From Chrysomallon squamiferum (lineage: Eukaryota; Mollusca; Gastropoda; Neomphalida; Peltospiridae), in NCBI GenBank assembly GCA_012295275.1, contig CM022677.1, forward strand, positions 19,517,785 through 19,527,784: 10,000 bases of DNA, given 5' to 3'. Below, piece by piece: positions 1-7,440 of the stretch. The stretch's first letter is position 1; the number at the start of each line of letters is the position of its first letter. The position numbers were made by a program, and so were the translations under genes. The notes beneath the pieces were generated by a model. That model saw only the letters and a program-made list of their open reading frames with translations. It was not told the DNA's origin and ran no database searches.

Positions 1-19
1 TGCACTTGAAATACAATAC

Positions 20-462
20 ATCTCTACAAATACAAATCACGTGAAGACAAACACACAGACTGACAGAAAGACAGACAGACAAATACGTAATGTTGTTCAT
101 AGGTTTTGATTTGATAATGCACCAATATAGAACATTGGTTTATAAAAAAAAAAAAACTGTTGTAAAGACAAACACACTGACAGACAGACACATACAGATA
201 TAAACTGATTATGCACCAACAGAGAATGTTTGTCTGTAAATACAATAGTCATAAAGACTAACACAGACTTGTAACCAAAACTGCTAATATGATGATACAC
301 CAATGATACAATAATATACAATATATCTCGACAAATACAACATCTTGTACAGACAAACACATAGACAGACAGAGAGATACTTATAACCAAACCTGCTAAT
401 AAGATGATACACCAATGATACAATAATATACAATATAAGTCTACAAATACAACATCTTGTAA

Positions 463-499
<37 letters not shown>

Positions 500-520
500 T
501 ACTGTTCAAATGTGCTAAAC
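20..520. repeat. Degenerate tandem repeat, unit about 95-115 bp
   Basis: A recurring pair of landmarks defines the unit. One is an ACAAATACAA...GTAAAGACAAACA segment followed by short CAGA runs; the other is a GATRATGCACCAAT-like segment. The ACAAATAC landmark or its degenerate form appears near 26, 142, 236, 331 and 443, giving steps of about 95-116 bp. The last two units are the youngest: the stretch beginning at 268 matches the one beginning at 380 with very few differences over about 58 bp, an offset of 112. The array frays on both sides and ends in a (CAGA)n run. Open frames on the minus strand across it are Cys/Leu/Val/Ser-rich shadows of the repeats. I do not recognise the family. Confidence 0.75.
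470..499. repeat. (CAGA)n tetranucleotide microsatellite
   Basis: About seven perfect CAGA units. Shorter CAGA runs sit at the equivalent place in the neighbouring tandem units (about 70-80, 180-190 and 363-372), so this looks like a local expansion of a motif already in the parent unit. Confidence 0.9.
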
Positions 521-749
521 TGTTGGAACAGTATATAACATATCTCCATAAGTATAACTGATATAAAGTCACACACACCTATTCAGTGATGACGTTACAG
601 ATAGACTAATCTACAGCTTGTCACAATAAATGTTGATGACACAAAGACACACACACACACACAGACAGACACATTATATTCCAATCCTAGATCTGCCAAT
701 CTGCAGCATTATCTAAACTGACATACAGACGTGAATACAGACATGAATT
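521..749. other. Mixed low-complexity spacer with (AC)8
   Basis: No gene is visible. The stretch holds an (AC)8 run at 647-662 and a CAGACAGACACA segment, plus a single TGACGTTA octamer at 589-596 that resembles a CRE-type site but is unsupported by context. Some phrases (CACAATAAATG, GACACAAAGACACAC) look like further decayed copies of the tandem unit to the left. Confidence 0.5.
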
Positions 750-1360
<611 letters not shown>

Positions 1361-1870
1361 ACACTGTTATTATTGTTATTACTGTTATTATTATTGTTAT
1401 TACTGTTATCATTATTATTATTGTTAGTGTTATTATTATTGTTAGTGTTATTTTTATTGTTAGTGTTATTATTGTTGTTATTATTATTGTTATTACTATT
1501 ATTATTAGTAGTAGTATTATTATTGTTGTTATTGTTATTATTATTATTATTGTTAGTGTTATTATTGTTATTATTATTACTGTACTGCTTATTATTGTTA
1601 TTATTATTATTGTTAATGTTATTATTGTTATTGTTATTACTGTTATTGTCATAATTGTTATTATTATTGTTGTTGTTATTGTTATTATTGTTATTATTAG
1701 TTATTGTTGTTTTTGTTATTATTATTATTACTGTTAATGTTACTATTGTTATTTTTATTATTGTTGTTATTATTGTAATCATTATTATTATCATTATTGT
1801 TATTATTTTATTTTATTATTGTTTGTGTTACTACTATTACTATTGTTGTTGTTGTTACTGCTGTTTGTAG
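1361..1870. repeat. (TTATTG/TTA)n triplet-based array, about 500 bp
   Basis: TTA triplets are interspersed with TTG, CTG and GTG triplets in the same register over about 500 bp. The consequence is homopolymer-like translations in every frame: poly-Leu on plus, poly-Asn and poly-Ile/Thr on minus. These are artefacts of composition. The array is interrupted rather than perfect, which suggests an old expansion. Its complement appears at 6936-7135. Confidence 0.95.
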
Positions 1871-2239
1871 TAATAGTAATATATCAACAATCAGATGAAA
1901 GAAAAGAACAATTGTAACTGTAGACAGTCACACAAATAACAGTACCAAAGATGGAAAGAAAAAAGAAAGAATAAATAAAAGAGGGAAACAAGAAGGAATA
2001 AAAATAATAAAAAAATATATATATATATATCAAAACCAATATGTTCCTTTTTTCATTGCCTTTCAAAAATATCCAAAAAAAACCATCATCACTGTCAACA
2101 CACGATGACATCGACAACTGCACCATCATTCATCATCGCTGCCACTACATCAACATCAACAGCCACAACGTCGATGTTGAAAGAAATCTGAGTGACACGA
2201 GGGACAGATAGGAAGTAGAAAGAAATTAAATTTTCAGAA

Positions 2240-2241
<2 letters not shown>
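1871..2241. other. A-rich low-complexity stretch; no gene seen
   Basis: A-rich sequence with a short (AT)n run at about 2016-2030, then a region at 2095-2180 biased to ATC/AAC-type triplets with several CpGs. Two short inverted repeats are visible: ACATCGAC at 2108-2115 pairs with GTCGATGT at 2170-2177, and CAACATC at 2151-2157 pairs with GATGTTG at 2173-2179. Frames through this part are short and of biased composition. Confidence 0.6.

Positions 2242-2271
<30 letters not shown>
2242..2271 (+). repeat. Poly(T) run, 30 nt
   Basis: Thirty consecutive T residues. It could be the poly(A) tail scar of a minus-strand retroelement, but no recognisable retroelement body is seen next to it. Confidence 0.95.
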
Positions 2272-2274
<3 letters not shown>

Positions 2275-2506
2275 AATTACCGCAATCAACCTCATTGATT
2301 TTCTTAAATTTCTTCTTCCTCTTACTTTTTTCTTATTTTTTTTTATATTCTATTTCTTTCTCTTTTTTTTTAAATGATTTCTGCCCTTTAGGCAATATTC
2401 TATTCATTCCAGCCAAAGATCTTTGGATTTCAATTTTTTTTTCTTTTTTTGACCATTAAATAAATGGCTTTTTAAGTTCTTCCTTTTTTCGTGAACTTTT
2501 CTCGGG
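2272..2506. other. T-rich low-complexity stretch with a 14-bp palindrome
   Basis: T-rich sequence without any coding signal. The only ordered element is a perfect palindrome, CCAAAGATCTTTGG, at 2413-2426. Confidence 0.6.
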
Positions 2507-2532
2507 TTTTTTTTTTTTTTTTTTTTTTTTTT
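2507..2532 (+). repeat. Poly(T) run, 26 nt
   Basis: Twenty-six consecutive T residues, directly upstream of the mixed-complexity island at 2533-2786. Confidence 0.95.
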
Positions 2533-2563
2533 GCGGTTCGTTAGGTGTTTTTGCGGTTTCTGC

Positions 2564-2740
2564 GAGGACCTGGTTATTCAGTGGTAATGGTTGGTTAGGT
2601 CAAGGTATTTAAAATTCATCAGCACGGATCAGGTTTGAAGGAATGTCCTTTTCCTTTCAGCTGGCACTGAACTGGGTTTTTAATTTATATGGAAAGCGAT
2701 TTGGACAAAATCAAATGTAAAAAAGAAAAAAAAAAAAAGA
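2564..2740 (+). mobile_element. Possible decayed tRNA-derived SINE (weak)
   Basis: This is one of the few mixed-complexity islands in the left half. TGGTTATTCAGTGG at 2571-2584 resembles a Pol III A box of tRNA type and is preceded by seven bases that could stand for an acceptor stem. GGTTTGA at 2632-2638 matches the start of a B box (GGTTCGA) with one mismatch. The spacing of about 60 bp is longer than in an ordinary tRNA. An A-rich tail follows at 2718-2740. No target-site duplication was found and the second half of the B box is poor. The alternative is a small exon: a pyrimidine tract and CAG at 2646-2660 look like a splice acceptor, followed by 19 codons and a stop at 2718-2720. Confidence 0.2.
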
Positions 2741-2784
2741 AGAGATTGTTGATGCTAATGGCAAACTTAAGAGGATGAAAGATT

Positions 2785-2786
<2 letters not shown>

Positions 2787-2834
<48 letters not shown>
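2787..2834. repeat. (TC)24 microsatellite
   Basis: Forty-eight bp of uninterrupted TC. It faces the (GA)n cluster at 2949-3071 as its complement, about 115-170 bp away. Confidence 0.97.
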
Positions 2835-2836
<2 letters not shown>

Positions 2837-2868
2837 AATAAGAGGTTATGGGGATATTCATTTATTTA

Positions 2869-2883
2869 TATATATATATATAA
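2869..2883. repeat. Short (TA)n run
   Basis: A short alternating TA run between the (TC)n and (GA)n arrays, preceded by TTTATT. Confidence 0.8.
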
Positions 2884-2948
2884 TAAAAAGATAGAAAAAA
2901 TTAAAGTGACACACAAACAGAAACAGAGATACACAAATACATATATAT

Positions 2949-3029
2949 AGAGAGAGAGAGAGACATAGAGATTCAGAGACACTGAGAAAGAGAGAGAGAG
3001 ACAGAGGAGAGAGAGAGAGAGAGAGAGAC

Positions 3030-3071
<42 letters not shown>
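2949..3071. repeat. (GA)n-rich array with CA/AC interruptions
   Basis: Several GA runs (about 2949-2963, 2987-3000, 3007-3028 and 3035-3071) separated by ACATAGAGATTCAGAGACACT-type interruptions. The minus strand reads as Ser/Leu repeats, which is not coding evidence. The longest perfect piece is the last one. Confidence 0.95.
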
Positions 3072-3074
<3 letters not shown>

Positions 3075-3111
3075 AATATATATATATATAAAGAGAGATA
3101 TATATATATAT
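3075..3111. repeat. Two (TA)n runs flanking AAGAGAGA
   Basis: TA runs at about 3076-3090 and 3099-3111 with a short GA interruption between them, abutting the (GA)n array. Confidence 0.9.
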
Positions 3112-3274
3112 GAATGAATTCAACTTTTTTTCTTTATTTTTACCATCATCAGCTCCTTTCAACCTGTCCCCTCTTTTTAACGCGATCCACGATAAACGTG
3201 TCCCTCTTTTCTATCATCCACTTAACAACCACATTTCACTCATGTACTCTTTCCTCTTACCACCCCCCCCCTTC

Positions 3275-3520
3275 CATTCATCCCCCTCCATAATCTGCCC
3301 TTGATAACATGAACACCTCTGCAACAAGTAAACACACCTGTGTACTAATTAAACACATTTTTTTTTTTTCATCATTTTTGTGTCTCTCCACCCAAACATC
3401 TATTATGTCTTCTTGCCGACCCTCTATTCCATCCATTCCACCCCCCTCCATAATCTGCCCTTGAAGACACAGGACACCTCTGGAACAAGTAAACATACAT
3501 GTGCACTAATGAAACACACA
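3275..3520. repeat. Two copies of an 85-bp segment at 160-bp spacing
   Basis: The segment starting CATTCATCCCCCTCCATAAT at 3275 recurs at 3434. The common part continues through CTGCCC-TTGA, ACACCTCT-CAACAAGTAAACA and CTAAT-AAACACA to about 3358 and 3520. CCCTCCATAATCTGCCC is identical at 3284-3300 and 3444-3460. The sequence between the copies is pyrimidine-rich and only weakly similar to the sequence upstream of the first. This is a local tandem duplication; I see no gene in it. Frames on both strands here are shadows of the duplicated text. Confidence 0.85.
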
Positions 3521-3582
3521 CATTTTCTCAGTTCACCAATAAACAGTAAAATCACTTCCACCTCTGAACCTAACCAAACAAG

Positions 3583-3618
3583 CAAAACAAAACAAAACAA
3601 AACAAAACAAAACAAAAC
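3583..3618. repeat. (CAAAA)7 pentanucleotide microsatellite
   Basis: About seven perfect CAAAA units over 36 bp. Confidence 0.95.
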
Positions 3619-3699
3619 GAATCAATGAAATCATTTAAAACTTGAGGCCTGAATCTGGCAGGAATCCCTGATCACACAAAAGGAATAAAAGTAAAAAAG

Positions 3700-4110
3700 A
3701 AAAAAACACGGAGTTTAAGGAATAATAAAAAAAAAAAAAAAAGAATTGAGAGATGAAGGAATAAAGGAATCGAGCAGGAGAGCAAGAGAGAGAGATGAAG
3801 GTATGAAGAAATACAGAAAGAGCGAAGAGATAAAGGAACAAGGGAATGTACGAAGAAGGGATATAAATGAAACTGAGTGACGGATGAAGGAATAAAGGAA
3901 TACAACAGCAACTGAGTGAAAGAAAAAAGAATATAAAAAGAATTGAGTGAAAGATGAAAGAATAAAAGAAACTGAGTGAGAGATTAAGAAATAAGACTGA
4001 AAGAAAGCTAGATGAAGGATTACAATAGGATTACAAGTGACATAAGGATGAAATAATTGTAATAGCAACTGAGTGAAAGATGAAGGAATGCAAGACAAAA
4101 GAATAAAGGA
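3700..4110 (+). repeat. Purine-rich degenerate minisatellite
   Basis: The plus strand is dominated by A and G. A core reading AACTGAGTGAAAGATGAAGG, continued by AATAAAGGAAT, recurs in variable completeness at 3744, 3871, 3910, 3941, 3970 and 4067, with steps of about 30-40 bp in the central group. The A-rich beginning includes a run of 16 or more A at about 3727-3742. Minus-strand frames read as Phe/Leu/Ser-rich membrane-like peptides, but the same is true of all frames on that strand, so they are compositional. Confidence 0.8.
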
Positions 4111-4195
4111 GTAAAATATATATTTTTTTTATTTCTTCCTTAGTCACAACTTAACATACTGTAATGCAGAATCAAAGTAGAAATTCTGGTCACCA

Positions 4196-4197
<2 letters not shown>

Positions 4198-4241
<44 letters not shown>
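4198..4241. repeat. (GT)22 microsatellite
   Basis: Forty-four bp of uninterrupted GT, capable of forming Z-DNA. Confidence 0.98.
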
Positions 4242-4243
<2 letters not shown>

Positions 4244-4510
4244 CTTCCTTTGTGTGTGGGGGAGTGTGCATGGGTGATTTTGTGTAGATGTATATGTGGG
4301 TATGTCTGTCTATATGTTTGTGTGTAGGTGTTTGTGTTTAGGTATACGTGTGTGTCTGAATGTGTGTGTGTGTTTGTGTGTTTAGGTATACGTGTGTGTG
4401 TCTATGTGTGTGTGTGTGTTTGTGTGTCTATGTGTGTGTTTGTGTGTGTTTGTGTGTGTGTGTTTGTGTGTCTGTGTGTGTGTGTTTGTGTGTGTGTCTG
4501 TGTGTGTGTC

Positions 4511-4584
<74 letters not shown>

Positions 4585-4615
4585 AACATGCTGTTTGTGT
4601 GTGTGTGTGTGTCTC
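4242..4615. repeat. Interrupted (TG)n region with local duplication
   Basis: TG runs broken by TTTG, TCTG, TCTATG and TTTAGGTATACG interruptions. GTTTAGGTATACGTGTGTGT occurs at 4336 and again at 4380, a 44-bp duplication. The longest perfect part is about 4542-4581. Cys/Val and His/Thr translations of this region are artefacts. Confidence 0.95.
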
Positions 4616-4800
4616 CTGACAAAATGTTAAACATGTGTGTGTGTTTAATTAGTGTTAATGAGTCTTTGTGACATTAACAGTAATCAATGTTAAAACACCC
4701 ACAGAGGAAAAACAACAAAAAACAATTAGAAAGTTTAGATTAGTCCTTTGTTTGGAATAATAAATGTGTTTGATTCTGAAATGAGAACAGGCAGACTGTT
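4616..4800. other. A+T-rich spacer with a small inverted repeat
   Basis: No gene or known element seen. TGTTAATG at 4653-4660 and CATTAACA at 4672-4679 form a perfect 8-bp stem with an 11-nt loop. AATGTTAAA occurs twice (about 4623 and 4687). Confidence 0.5.
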
Positions 4801-4915
4801 CACACATACAAACAGAAATACAGATATACACACACAATCACACACACAAAGACAGACAGACAGACACACACAGACACAACAACACACACCCACACAGACA
4901 CACACACCAATACAA
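4801..4915. repeat. (CA)n/(CAGA)n-rich segment
   Basis: CA-dominated sequence with CAGACAGACAGACA near 4850-4865. It leads without a clear boundary into the CAACAACC-type array. It is the complement class of the TG region to the left. Confidence 0.85.
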
Positions 4916-5830
4916 CAACTACAACAACCATCACAAACAACAACGTCACAAACAACTACAACAACCACAACAACCACCATAACAATCATCAACAACCATC
5001 ACAAACAACCACAACAACCATCAGAAACTAAAAAACAACAAAAAACAATTAAAAGATCACAAACAACCACAACAACCATCACAAACTTTGGAATAACAAC
5101 TAAAACTACAACGACAACCATCACCACCATTCATAAACTCATCATCTCCCATTGACTTATTACAAACTGCCAGACCCCACATCACAACAACAACCATTAC
5201 AACAACAGCAAACACATGAACTCATCATCATCACCCACTAACTTATTAAAAACAGCCAAACATCAACACCATAACAACAACCACAGACAACCATCACAAA
5301 CAACTACACACAACTACAACCACAACCATTCATGAACTCATCATCATCATCTCCCACTGACTTATACTAAAACTGCCAGTGACACCACAACAACTACAAC
5401 AACAACAACCATCACAAACAACCACAACAACCACAACCATCACTAACCACAACTACCACAACAACAACCACAACCATTCATGAACTCATCATCATCATCT
5501 CCCACTGACTTATACTAAAACTGCCAGTGACACCACAACAACTAAAAACAAACAACCATCACAAACAACTACAACAACCATCACAAAAACTACAACAACC
5601 ATCACAAACAACAACTACCACAACCATCACAAACAACAACTACCACAACAACAACCTCCTCCACCATTCATGAACTCATCATCATCACCCACTGACTTAT
5701 TACAAACAGCCAGCGACATCACAACAACCACAACAACCATCACAAACAACAACAACAACAACAACGACAACCACAACCACCATTCATGAACACATCATCA
5801 CCCACTGACTTATTACTAAAACTGGCAGTG
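4916..5830. repeat. Composite array: about 60-bp conserved block in CAACAACCATCACAAA-rich spacer
   Basis: A block reading CATGAACTCATCATCATC, then CCCACTGACTTAT, ACTAAAACTGCCAG and TGACACCACAAC, recurs six times. Its CATGAACTC landmark is at 5132 (as CATAAACTC), 5215, 5331, 5479, 5669 and 5785 (as CATGAACAC), giving steps of 83, 116, 148, 190 and 116 bp. The length differences lie in the spacer, which is built from ACAACAACC and CATCACAAA phrases. Copies 3 and 4 are identical over about 75 bp (from about 5321 and 5469), so that duplication is recent. Thr/Gln/Asn-rich frames through this array are compositional. I do not recognise the family. Confidence 0.85.
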
Positions 5831-5859
5831 ATACCAGTGGCTGTTGAGAGTGGAAGTTA

Positions 5860-5945
5860 AGTGACCAATGGCAGTATGAGAGAGCTGGTTAGCTCACAGA
5901 TCAATGAGACATATAAAAAGTATTGCACACATGCAGAAACTCTCT
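5860..5945 (+). promoter_or_regulatory. Candidate Pol II promoter: CCAAT box plus TATA box
   Basis: GACCAATGG places a CCAAT box at 5865-5869, and TATAAAAAG lies at 5912-5920. If transcription starts about 30 bp after the TATA box (near 5942), the CCAAT box is at about -75, the classical arrangement for animal Pol II promoters. Between them GAGCT-GGTT-AGCTC (5882-5895) is a perfect inverted repeat. The surrounding sequence (5830-6060) is the least repetitive in the window, which argues for constraint. No initiator motif of standard form was identified at the predicted start, and TATA-like strings are common in A+T-rich DNA, so this rests on the combination and spacing. Confidence 0.35.
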
Positions 5946-6057
5946 GTATGTCACACACACACAGGGAAAACTCTCAGTGTTGTCTGTCTGTCTGTGTGGC
6001 GTTTGCGTGTGGAAAGGTTTTTTAATGTGCTGAGAGGTATTTTTCTGTGAGAGACAG
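5942..6057 (+). other. Candidate non-coding first exon ending at a splice donor
   Basis: The stretch after the TATA box ends in GAGACAG at 6057 and is followed by GTAAGA at 6058-6063. CAG|GTAAGA matches the animal splice-donor consensus at eight of nine positions. Under this reading it would be a 5' UTR exon of about 115 nt, with an intron running through the T-rich and satellite sequence to the right and the coding exons outside the window. A 39-codon frame (5931-6050) starts upstream of the predicted start site and is composed partly of CA and TCTG repeats, so I do not call it coding. The exon contains an (AC)5 and a (TCTG)3 run. Inference only. Confidence 0.3.
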
Positions 6058-6063
6058 GTAAGA

Positions 6064-6264
6064 TTGAAGATTTATACTTTCTCTTTTAATTGGTGAAGGT
6101 TAGCTGTTGTTAGGTTTTTTTTAAATTCAGATGTGTGATTCTTTTTTTTTTTTTTTTTGTTTTTTTTCTTAAAGAAATCTTTTTTTAATCTTTCTGTGGG
6201 TTTGTAGACATTTTTTTTTTTGAATAAAGTGTTATTTTTTTTTTGGGGGTACTTTCTTTAACAA
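6064..6264. other. T-rich low-complexity stretch
   Basis: Repeated poly(T) runs of 8-18 nt (for example about 6141-6158, 6210-6220 and 6235-6244). If the donor at 6058 is real this is the start of the intron. No gene seen. Confidence 0.7.
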
Positions 6265-6560
6265 AACAATTTCTGTGTTAGTCTGTAGTGGTAAGATACC
6301 ATTTATTGAGTGTTTTATTATTATTATTTTTATTTTATTTGGTTGTCTCTATTGGTAAAAACTGTTTGTGTTAATCTAAAGAAGTAAAAGAAAATTCAGC
6401 ATACACTAGTAGGATATCATTTTATATTAGTGTGTACACTAGTTTATGTTAGTGTACACTAGTTTATGTTAGTGTACACTACTTTATGTTAGTCTACAGT
6501 GGGGTACACTTTTTGTGTCAGTCTACACTGGATAGATAACATTTCTGTGTTAGATATCTG
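6265..6560. repeat. 20-bp minisatellite with degenerate flanking relatives
   Basis: GTACACTAGTTTATGTTAGT is repeated with exact 20-bp steps at 6434, 6454 and 6474, and a decayed version follows at 6494 (CTACAGTGGGGTACACT). Looser relatives built from TGTGTTAGTCTACACTGG and GGATAACATTT appear near 6272, 6365 and 6512. This suggests a longer ancestral unit from which the 20-bp core was expanded. Confidence 0.8.
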
Positions 6561-6640
6561 CAACAAAATTCAGTTTGGTACGAAATTCAACTCAGAATTT
6601 TTATTTCTTATCTTGATCTAGTTCATTATTTCTACCTGTG

Positions 6641-6900
6641 CTACTACTACTGCTTGTAATACTACTACTACTGCTACTACTACTACTATACTACTACTAC
6701 TACTACTATTACTTTGCTAATATTAATATATTATTATTTCTAGTAATACTATTACTGTTGTTTTTATTTCTTCTGTGACTGTTATTATTACATATACCAC
6801 TACTACAACTATTGTTACTACTACAACTACTACTGTTACTTTTATTAACATTATACTGTTACTATTACTACTACAGCTACTACTACTACTGAACTGCTTC
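6641..6900. repeat. (CTA)n triplet region, interrupted
   Basis: CTA/ACT triplets dominate 6641-6715, and shorter groups appear at about 6797-6835 and 6858-6892 with T-rich interruptions. No coding signal. Confidence 0.9.
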
Positions 6901-6935
6901 CACTATGACTAACATTATCAGTACTAAATCTATTC

Positions 6936-7035
6936 ATTAATAATAATAACAATAACAATAACAATAACAATAATAATAACAATCATAATAACAATAATAA
7001 CAATAACAATAATAATAACAATAATAACAATAACA

Positions 7036-7077
<42 letters not shown>

Positions 7078-7135
7078 GTAATAATAACAATTCTAATAAT
7101 AGTAGTAGTAATAATAATAATTAATATAACATTAA
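6936..7135. repeat. (AAT/AAC)n triplet array
   Basis: AAT triplets mixed in register with AAC, CAG and AGT triplets. The longest pure AAT run is about 7039-7075. It is the reverse complement of the motif at 1361-1870, so the two arrays are long-range inverted repeats. Confidence 0.95.
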
Positions 7136-7440
7136 CAACAACATGAACATTTTTTTTATTTATTTTTAAAATCTTAACAAAACTTTTTTATTTCAATAAC
7201 AACCCCCACAAAAAAAAACGTAACGAAACAAACTCTAAAACACATCCAACAACAAAACTACTGAAACAAAATAACAATAATAAAAAAAATATATACAAAA
7301 AGAGAAAACAACATCATTTCTCTGATCATCCCTGCAAATTTGTTTCTTAAACAATTGTTCGCTTAATTAACAACTTCTTGTTTATGTGTCGTGAATCGAT
7401 ATTCATAATTCTGACGAACTGCTGCATGGTTATGTCATAC
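7136..7440. other. A+T-rich unique-looking stretch with a palindrome cluster
   Basis: A-rich sequence with short homopolymers up to about 7300, then mixed sequence. TGATCA (7323-7328), CAAATTTG (7335-7342), AACAATTGTT (7350-7359) and TTAATTAA (7363-7370) are perfect palindromes within about 50 bp. The end (ACTGCTGCATGGTTATGTCATAC) faintly resembles the tail of the following satellite monomer. No gene seen. Confidence 0.5.

Noticed and set aside
2242-2532. Poly(T) runs as tails of minus-strand retrotransposons
   Set aside because: No reverse-transcriptase, LTR or SINE body on the expected side and no target-site duplication seen. The whole area is T-rich, so slippage expansion is a simpler explanation.
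3715-4098. 127-codon minus-strand frame resembling a hydrophobic Phe/Leu/Ser membrane protein
   Set aside because: The composition follows from the purine-rich plus strand. A neighbouring frame on the same strand (3672-3911) has the same look, and the frame follows the minisatellite core.
4328-4671. Cys/Val-rich plus-strand frames and His/Thr-rich minus-strand frame
   Set aside because: Pure (TG)n translations.
4748-5155. 135-codon Thr/Gln/Asn-rich frame that starts with some non-repetitive residues
   Set aside because: The first 15 or so residues look ordinary, but the rest is CA, CAGA and CAACAACC repeat translated. The frame ends inside the array, with no sign of selection or splicing.
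5931-6050. 39-codon ATG frame in the candidate first exon
   Set aside because: Its ATG lies only 11 bp after the TATA box, upstream of the expected start site, and a third of it is CA and TCTG repeat.
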